Source: an uncultured Lachnospiraceae bacterium | GTDB taxonomy: Bacteria > Bacillota > Clostridia > Lachnospirales > Lachnospiraceae | Assembly: GCA_910586015.1 (NCBI GenBank) | Contig: CAJUGJ010000029.1 | Span: 1 to 10,968 of the forward strand | Direction of reading: 5' to 3' | Length of the DNA stretch: 10,968 nt | In this document: positions 7,564 to 10,968 of the stretch, in pieces | How the letters are laid out: every line of letters begins with the position of its first letter | Position numbering within the stretch: position 1 is the first letter of the stretch | The notes under the pieces: generated by a model | Databases searched by the model: none | Told to the model about the DNA's origin: nothing | What the model saw: only the letters and a program-made list of their open reading frames with translations | Program-made: the position numbers and the translations under genes

Positions 7564-7785
7564 TCAGCCTGCTTTTTGAGGTTCAATCTGTAGAAATTGT
7601 CCTTTAATTTCTACTTGATCTCCACCATATAGTTTTCTGCCTCTTCTCGTTTCCACTTCTCCATTTACTTTTACTTGACCCAGTAAAATCAATTCCTTTG
7701 CATCTGCTCCAGATCCAGCAACTCCCGCCGCTTTTAATGCCTGTCCTAATTTTATAAAATCTTCTCGTAGAATCAGTTTTTCCAT
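7564..7785 (-). CDS. rlbA: S4-domain RNA-binding protein, RlbA/YaaA family
   Basis: This is a 73-residue protein made almost entirely of an S4-like RNA-binding fold. The stretch QALKAAGVAGSGADAKELI leads into LLGQVKVNGEVETRRGRKL, the usual pattern of S4 domains found in ribosomal protein S4 and pseudouridine synthases. Small genes of this family sit between dnaN and recF in many Firmicutes (B. subtilis yaaA, now rlbA). The family is thought to bind ribosomal RNA or assist ribosome assembly, but its exact target is not settled. The ATG at 7785 has no strong ribosome binding site: GTGGA is too close, and AAAGGATGG is about 10-13 nt upstream. It follows dnaN by 42 nt and is almost joined to recF. 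Confidence 0.9.
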   Translation of the reverse strand: MEKLILREDFIKLGQALKAAGVAGSGADAKELILLGQVKVNGEVETRRGRKLYGGDQVEIKGQFLQIEPQKAG

Positions 7786-7827
7786 TCCACTTTTACCATC
7801 CTTTCAATCTGCTCACATATAGTTAGA

Positions 7828-8940
7828 CTAATATGCTGCTGCATTAAAATTTACTGGAAGTATTAAATAAATATAAGTTTCCGCTTTATCTTTCATAAAA
7901 CATGGTGCTTTAGGATTTGTCATATACATCGTCACCTCTTCATCATCAATAGCTCTAAGAGCATCGATTAAAAATTTAGGGTTAAATCCAATTAAAATAT
8001 CTTTACCCTCTTTTGTAATATCGAGTTCTTCATTCATAGAACCAATCGAAGAATTGATCTTTAATTCCATCGTATTTTCTGTTACCCCAACAATAATTGG
8101 TTTCTTCTCTGATTCTTTGATTAATAGTGTAGCACGATCAATACAGTTGAGTAGTTCTTTTTTATTTGCAGTTACCTTTGTTTCGTAATCCCCAGAAAGC
8201 ATTTGATCGATTCGATAATACTCTCCTTCAATTAAGCGAGATAAAACAATTGTTTCACCAAATTCAAATAAGATCTGTTTTTCTGTAAAAAAGAGATTGA
8301 CCTCGTCTGAAATTTCACCAGAAAGAATTTTGCTAATTTCAAGAAGAGTCTTTCCCGGAACAATAACTTTAACAGGTTCATAAACTTCTCTTAATTCTAT
8401 TTTTCGTATAGAAATTCGATGACCATCCAGAGAAACTACCCTAAGGACACCATCGTTTATCTCAAATAATTCTCCTGTCATAATTTTATTCGATTCATTA
8501 TCAGAGATAGAAAATACAGTTTGACGAATCAGTTCTCTTAACGTAAATTGAGAGAGCGTAATTCCTGTACTTTTTTCAATCTGTGGAAGAAATGGAAACT
8601 CTTCTGAAGATTTGCCTGCAATCGTAAATTTGGATTTTTCACAGGTAATAGAAGCCATATCATGTTCATCTGTTGATATTGTAATATCACTATCTGGTAA
8701 CTTTCTTATGATTTCTGAAAATACTTTTGCATTTATTGCAACTGCTCCCAAAGCCTCTATAGTTCCCTTCACATAAGTTTCAATTCCAAGTTCCATATCA
8801 TTGGCAGTAAGTTTAATTCGTTCCTGTTTTGCCTCAATAACAATACATTCCAAAATAGGCATAGTTGATCTTCCAGGTACTGCCTTTAATACAATATTAA
8901 CACTGTTTAATAAATCACTCTTTTGACAAATGATCTTCAT
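7828..8940 (-). CDS. dnaN: DNA polymerase III beta subunit (sliding clamp)
   Basis: DnaN forms the ring-shaped dimer that holds DNA polymerase III and many partner proteins on DNA. The 370-residue product has the normal length and three clamp domains (about 1-125, 126-250 and 251-370). Recognisable segments are MKIICQKSDLL at the start, VVSLDGHRIS (168-177), VPGKTLLEISK (194-204), GFNPKFLIDALRAI (318-331) and the C-terminal YLILPVNF (358-365), near the partner-binding pocket. The ATG at 8940 was chosen because the family starts here and AAGGAAG is 9-10 nt upstream. The frame stays open to 9039, but that extension is a translation of origin DNA. The 9 bases directly before the start codon are a perfect DnaA box. 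No clear promoter is seen in front of dnaN, so it is probably transcribed from dnaA. Confidence 0.98.
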   Translation of the reverse strand: MKIICQKSDLLNSVNIVLKAVPGRSTMPILECIVIEAKQERIKLTANDMELGIETYVKGTIEALGAVAINAKVFSEIIRKLPDSDITISTDEHDMASITCEKSKFTIAGKSSEEFPFLPQIEKSTGITLSQFTLRELIRQTVFSISDNESNKIMTGELFEINDGVLRVVSLDGHRISIRKIELREVYEPVKVIVPGKTLLEISKILSGEISDEVNLFFTEKQILFEFGETIVLSRLIEGEYYRIDQMLSGDYETKVTANKKELLNCIDRATLLIKESEKKPIIVGVTENTMELKINSSIGSMNEELDITKEGKDILIGFNPKFLIDALRAIDDEEVTMYMTNPKAPCFMKDKAETYIYLILPVNFNAAAY

Positions 8941-8949
8941 TGTGGATAA
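8941..8949 (-). promoter_or_regulatory. DnaA box directly before the dnaN start codon
   Basis: TTATCCACA on the minus strand lies exactly between the ribosome binding site AAGGAAG and the dnaN ATG. Bound DnaA here could block transcription into dnaN or form the far edge of the unwinding region. Confidence 0.85.
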
Positions 8950-8965
8950 CTTCCTTTCGCTGAAT

Positions 8966-8993
8966 TTGTATATAGAAAGATATAATATATTAC
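8966..8993. other. Candidate DNA unwinding element
   Basis: This is a nearly pure A/T stretch (TGTATATAGAAAGATATAAT and onward to 8993) between the TAG trios and the dnaN ribosome binding site. In the B. subtilis model, strand opening starts on the dnaN side of the trios, which is this segment. Confidence 0.65.
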
Positions 8994-8996
8994 TCG

Positions 8997-9008
8997 TAGT
9001 AGTAGTAG
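8997..9008 (+). repeat. DnaA-trio repeats (four TAG units)
   Basis: The plus strand reads TAGTAGTAGTAG followed by GGGG (9009-9012). Read away from the neighbouring DnaA boxes, this is 3'-GAT-5' repeated four times, the form described for DnaA-trios that guide DnaA filament growth onto single-stranded DNA in Firmicutes. The GC block between box and trios is also part of that layout. Function here is inferred from the match. Confidence 0.75.
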
Positions 9009-9012
9009 GGGG

Positions 9013-9030
9013 TGTTGATATTGTGGATAA
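9013..9030 (-). promoter_or_regulatory. Abutting DnaA box pair next to the trios
   Basis: A perfect box (TGTGGATAA on the plus strand, 9022-9030) directly touches a two-mismatch copy, TGTTGATAT (9013-9021). This pair is the one nearest to the GC block and trios, and so the likely starting point of the DnaA filament. Confidence 0.7.
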
Positions 9031-9064
9031 GTACCTCAAACCCGCATAAATACTAGAAAATCAT

Positions 9065-9117
9065 TGTGGATAACTCTGTGGATAACTTGTTGATAAGTGT
9101 TGATAACCTGTGGATAA
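9065..9117 (-). promoter_or_regulatory. Minus-oriented array of five DnaA boxes
   Basis: TGTGGATAA (plus-strand reading) occurs at 9065-9073, 9077-9085 and 9109-9117, and the one-mismatch form TGTTGATAA at 9088-9096 and 9098-9106. Starts are 12, 11, 10 and 11 bases apart, so all five face the same side of the helix. The two central boxes share the same G-to-T change, suggesting weaker sites inside the array. Confidence 0.92.
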
Positions 9118-9145
9118 CTTTTTGAAAAAAAGGCTGAAAAAAAAG
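9118..9145. other. A-tract spacer between the two facing DnaA box arrays
   Basis: Twenty-eight bases without a box contain A7 at 9125-9131 and A8 at 9137-9144, about one helical turn apart, after a T5 tract. Phased A-tracts bend DNA, so this may act as a hinge where the two arrays meet. The sequence shows the tracts; the bending role is inferred. Confidence 0.5.
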
Positions 9146-9242
9146 TTATCCACAATTTATCCACAGAGTTATCCACAGAAAATCGGGACTTATCCACAGG
9201 ATTTTCGAAGTTATCCACAATTTATCCACAAAGTTATCCACA
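9143..9242 (+). repeat. Duplicated 35-bp three-box module
   Basis: Bases 9143-9177 and 9208-9242 match at 34 of 35 positions, the only change being G9166 to A9231. Each unit holds three DnaA boxes spaced 11 and 12. The 30 bases between the copies hold one further box at 9190. The offset of 65 is about six helical turns. Confidence 0.85.
9146..9242 (+). promoter_or_regulatory. Plus-oriented array of seven DnaA boxes
   Basis: Perfect TTATCCACA sites lie at 9146, 9157, 9169, 9190, 9211, 9222 and 9234 (starts). Spacings are 11, 12, 21, 21, 11 and 12, all close to whole helical turns. The array faces the minus-oriented array across the A-tract spacer. Confidence 0.93.
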
Positions 9243-9316
9243 ATTTTCACATCACAGAAGGAGTTTTTTGTTGAAAAGCTTCCTATTTAATGTGAAAAAT
9301 GCGTATAACTTTTTTT
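9243..9316. other. dnaA-proximal gap without DnaA boxes
   Basis: Between the last box and the hairpin at the end of dnaA there is no gene. A 9-bp inverted repeat, TTTTCACAT (9244-9252) and ATGTGAAAA (9290-9298), is separated by 37 bases. TGCGTATAA at 9300-9308 is a DnaA box with two mismatches and probably not functional. I see no promoter for dnaN here. Confidence 0.4.
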
Positions 9317-9360
9317 ATCAATCCTCTACCAAAATAAAATTACTTTGGTGAAGGATTGAT
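9317..9360 (+). terminator. Hairpin at the 3' end of dnaA
   Basis: ATCAATCCT (9317-9325) pairs with AGGATTGAT (9352-9360), and after one mismatch and a wobble ACCAAA pairs with TTTGGT. This gives a stem of about 17 pairs. On the plus strand it is followed by T7, a proper intrinsic terminator for transcription running against dnaA. On the minus strand the tail is A7, so it should not stop dnaA transcription well. One arm encodes the last DnaA codons, and the stop codon lies at the loop edge. Confidence 0.6.
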
Positions 9361-10710
9361 TTTTTTGATTAAAACATCAATTGTATTACGTAAAGTAAGA
9401 TCTTTTTGAAGATCTTTTTCAATTTTGTTAATTCCATGTACAACGGTGGAATGATCTCGATTTCCGATACATTTTCCAATATCGGTAAGAGGAAGTGCTG
9501 TCAATTTGCGGCATAAGTACATAGAGATTTGACGGGGGTAAGCGATATTGCGAGTACGATTATTGGAAGCTAATTCCTCTGAGGTAGCACCAAAATGTTC
9601 TGCTACAACATCAACAATTAAATCTAAAGTAACAGTTCTCTTTTCATTAGGATAAATTAGATCTTTTAGTGCTTCTTCTGCTAAGGATAGGTTAATTTCT
9701 GTCTTTTTAAGCCTAGAAAGGGCAACGATTTTTGTAAGTGCACCCTCCAATTCACGAATATTAGACTTTACATGAGCTGCGATATAACTTAGGATTTCGT
9801 CATCAATTGTTAAATGCTCCATCTCTTCTTTTTTTCGCAGAATTGCCATACGGGTTTCGTAATTTGGACTTTGAATATCAACAGTGAGTCCCCACTCAAA
9901 CCTAGAACGAAGCCGTTCCTCTAAAGTGAGAATATCTTTTGGGGATTTGTCAGAGGAAATTATAATCTGCTTTTTCGCCTCATGTAGTGTGTTAAAGGTA
10001 TGGAAAAATTCTTCTTGTGTACTTTCTTTTCCAATGATAAATTGGATATCATCAATCAGTAAAACATCATTTGTACGATACTTTTCACGAAACGACGTTG
10101 GAGCAGACCCAACATTGCGGATGGATTCAATTAATTCGTTCGTAAACTTTTCGCTTGTGACATAGAGTACTTTGGCAGTCGGATTATTATCTAGGATATG
10201 ATGGGCAATCGAGTGCATCAGATGGGTTTTCCCAAGTCCAGCTCCTCCATAGATAAATAAAGGATTATAGACCTCTCCTGGTGATTCTGCAACGGCAAGG
10301 GCAGCAGCATGAGCAAGATTATTATTTGATCCTACAATAAATGTATCAAAGGTATATTTAGGATTTAATGAGGCTCTGCTTGCGTCCATAGCATAAGATT
10401 TGGTTTCTGAAGCAGATATGGATTGTTCAGACTCTGCTTTTGCAGCACTTAACAGGACAAATTCTAATTCAAATTCTTGATTTAACTGTTCTGCAATAGC
10501 AGTCTTTAAAAACAGACCATATCGATTTTTTATAAAGTTGACGCTATGAGCTCCAATCCCATCATCCACAGCGATTTTTATTACATTTTCCTTTACATCA
10601 AACACTTGAAGAGGAAGAAGCCATGTTCGAAAGGATACATCTGTGATATTATATTCTACCTTTACCGATGCCAATATTTCTTCCCATTTCTCCTTAATTA
10701 GTTCTTTCAT
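9340..10710 (-). CDS. dnaA: Chromosomal replication initiator protein DnaA
   Basis: DnaA binds the boxes at the origin, forms an ATP-dependent helical filament and melts the DNA so that helicase can load. The 456-residue product is of normal length. Domain I is about 1-85, and domain II is a short variable linker (about 86-117). The AAA+ domain III has Walker A GGAGLGKTH (155-163), Walker B VLLIDDIQF (216-224), the arginine-finger region ERLRSRF (265-271) and sensor 2 SNIRELEGAL (316-325). Domain IV carries the DNA-binding signature IGKCIGNRDHSTVVHG (411-426). The ATG at 10710 matches the family start. The best ribosome binding site, AAAGG, is rather far at about 14 nt. The frame is open upstream to 10887, but that part overlaps the promoter region. 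A box at 10925-10933 suggests self-regulation. Confidence 0.98.
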   Translation of the reverse strand: MKELIKEKWEEILASVKVEYNITDVSFRTWLLPLQVFDVKENVIKIAVDDGIGAHSVNFIKNRYGLFLKTAIAEQLNQEFELEFVLLSAAKAESEQSISASETKSYAMDASRASLNPKYTFDTFIVGSNNNLAHAAALAVAESPGEVYNPLFIYGGAGLGKTHLMHSIAHHILDNNPTAKVLYVTSEKFTNELIESIRNVGSAPTSFREKYRTNDVLLIDDIQFIIGKESTQEEFFHTFNTLHEAKKQIIISSDKSPKDILTLEERLRSRFEWGLTVDIQSPNYETRMAILRKKEEMEHLTIDDEILSYIAAHVKSNIRELEGALTKIVALSRLKKTEINLSLAEEALKDLIYPNEKRTVTLDLIVDVVAEHFGATSEELASNNRTRNIAYPRQISMYLCRKLTALPLTDIGKCIGNRDHSTVVHGINKIEKDLQKDLTLRNTIDVLIKKINPSPK

Positions 10711-10732
10711 AGTTGTGTTTTTTGCCTTTCTA

Positions 10733-10760
10733 AGTATAATGTAAAATAAAACCGCATCAA
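10733..10760 (-). promoter_or_regulatory. Candidate proximal dnaA promoter
   Basis: The minus strand shows TTGATG (10755-10760), 16 nt and TATACT (10733-10738). The predicted start near 10726 would fall inside the ribosome binding site and leave a leader of only about 16 nt, which weakens the case. Its -35 lies in the loop and right arm of the hairpin at 10751-10767. Confidence 0.4.
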
Positions 10761-10767
10761 CAGCGGT
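10751..10767 (-). terminator. Small terminator-like hairpin in the dnaA leader
   Basis: On the minus strand ACCGC, a 7-nt loop and GCGGT are followed by TTATTTTAC. The stem is only 5 bp, plus two more pairs beyond a mismatch. It could cause partial attenuation of transcripts from the distal promoter before they reach dnaA. Confidence 0.35.
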
Positions 10768-10877
10768 ATTTGAAGTATGACCCGTTATGTTCATAGCCGT
10801 CTTATGAAAAAGGACAGGAATAATGGGCAGATTTGATATTGATCCGACCTTAAAATAAAACAGTTCTAACCATATAT

Positions 10878-10906
10878 AATATAACACAAAATGGCTTAAA
10901 CTTCAA
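10878..10906 (-). promoter_or_regulatory. Distal dnaA promoter
   Basis: The minus strand shows TTGAAG (10901-10906), 17 nt and TATATT (10878-10883), a good sigma-A match. The start near 10871 gives a leader of about 160 nt, in which I recognise no gene or known riboswitch. A DnaA box lies 19 bases upstream of the -35. Confidence 0.6.
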
Positions 10907-10924
10907 CAGGTAAGATAAAATCAT

Positions 10925-10933
10925 TGTGGATAA
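10925..10933 (-). promoter_or_regulatory. DnaA box upstream of the dnaA promoter
   Basis: A perfect TTATCCACA on the minus strand sits just behind the distal dnaA promoter, fitting autoregulation by DnaA or the edge of an upstream origin half outside the window. Confidence 0.8.
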
Positions 10934-10968
10934 CTTAAAAAAATAGGGTTAAAAATGAGGACAAAAAA

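Larger units (their letters stand above)
8941..9242. other. oriC: Chromosomal replication origin (oriC), dnaA-dnaN region
   Basis: This is the dnaA-dnaN intergenic origin, the place in Firmicutes where DnaA opens the DNA. It holds 14 DnaA boxes: 12 perfect TTATCCACA and two one-mismatch TTATCAACA. From dnaN toward dnaA the order is: a single box in the dnaN ribosome-binding region, an AT-rich unwinding segment, four TAG trios, a GC block, an abutting box pair, a five-box minus-oriented array, an A-tract spacer, and a seven-box plus-oriented array. A further box at 10925-10933 and possibly more beyond the right edge could form the upstream half of a bipartite origin, as in B. subtilis. Confidence 0.93.

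Noticed and set aside
8967..8995. A dnaN promoter in the TATA-rich stretch
   Set aside because: Several TATAAT-like strings occur, but none has a TTGACA-like -35 at 16-18 nt. The A/T richness is better explained by the unwinding element.
8941..9039. An N-terminal extension of dnaN starting at 9039
   Set aside because: It would translate the trios and AT-rich element (the TTTT residues come from TAG repeats). The family starts at 8940, where a ribosome binding site is present.
9036..9218. A 60-codon minus-strand reading frame with repeated VDN/VIN residues
   Set aside because: The repeats are translations of DnaA boxes in the origin. There is no ribosome binding site or family resemblance.
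9300..9308. A further DnaA box, TGCGTATAA
   Set aside because: Two mismatches to the consensus and off the spacing pattern of the arrays.
10711..10887. An N-terminal extension of dnaA from 10794 or 10887
   Set aside because: The region holds promoter-like elements, lacks a ribosome binding site, and known DnaA proteins begin at the MKELIKEKWEEIL-type start.
1..10968. A new defence, mobile or biosynthetic system
   Set aside because: All coding space is filled by conserved replication, topology, repair and fumarase genes. No transposase, integrase, repeat array or unknown large gene is present.

Overview
The window is the chromosomal replication-origin neighbourhood of a low-GC Gram-positive bacterium, most likely a Clostridia member of the Lachnospiraceae type. 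This rests on the gene order dnaA-dnaN-rlbA-recF-gyrB-gyrA, the AT-rich sequence, strong AGGAGG-type ribosome binding sites, the clostridial character of GyrA/GyrB/DnaA, and DnaA boxes placed between dnaA and dnaN. The species cannot be fixed from the window. Every gene lies on the minus strand, so transcription and the replication fork leaving the origin both run leftward.

From right to left: 10711-10968 is the dnaA control region, with a DnaA box, two candidate promoters and a terminator-like hairpin in the leader. dnaA follows (9340-10710). The dnaA-dnaN gap (8941-9339) is the origin itself. It holds 12 perfect DnaA boxes and two one-mismatch boxes, arranged as two facing, helically phased arrays around an A-tract spacer. 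Next come a GC stretch, four TAG trinucleotides (DnaA-trios) and an AT-rich unwinding region. Then come dnaN (7828-8940), rlbA (7564-7785), recF (6460-7560), gyrB (4529-6439) and gyrA (1974-4505), separated by 3-42 nt and probably largely co-transcribed. These supply the initiator, the sliding clamp, gap repair and gyrase.

Behind gyrA sit two metabolic genes, the alpha and beta subunits of a two-subunit class I iron-sulfur fumarase (1097-1939 and 485-1033). The left 480 bases hold a 13-bp hairpin, a consensus promoter, a tRNA-Ser(GCU) gene (204-291), and two tandem rRNA-style promoters with a boxA-like leader pointing out of the left edge. This suggests a ribosomal RNA operon begins just outside the window.

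I see no mobile element, CRISPR array, defence island or unknown protein family, and no new protein system. The real interest is in the non-coding architecture: the layout of the origin, the DnaA box inside the dnaN ribosome binding region, duplicated promoter and ribosome-binding segments, and the fumarase genes joined to the replication cluster.
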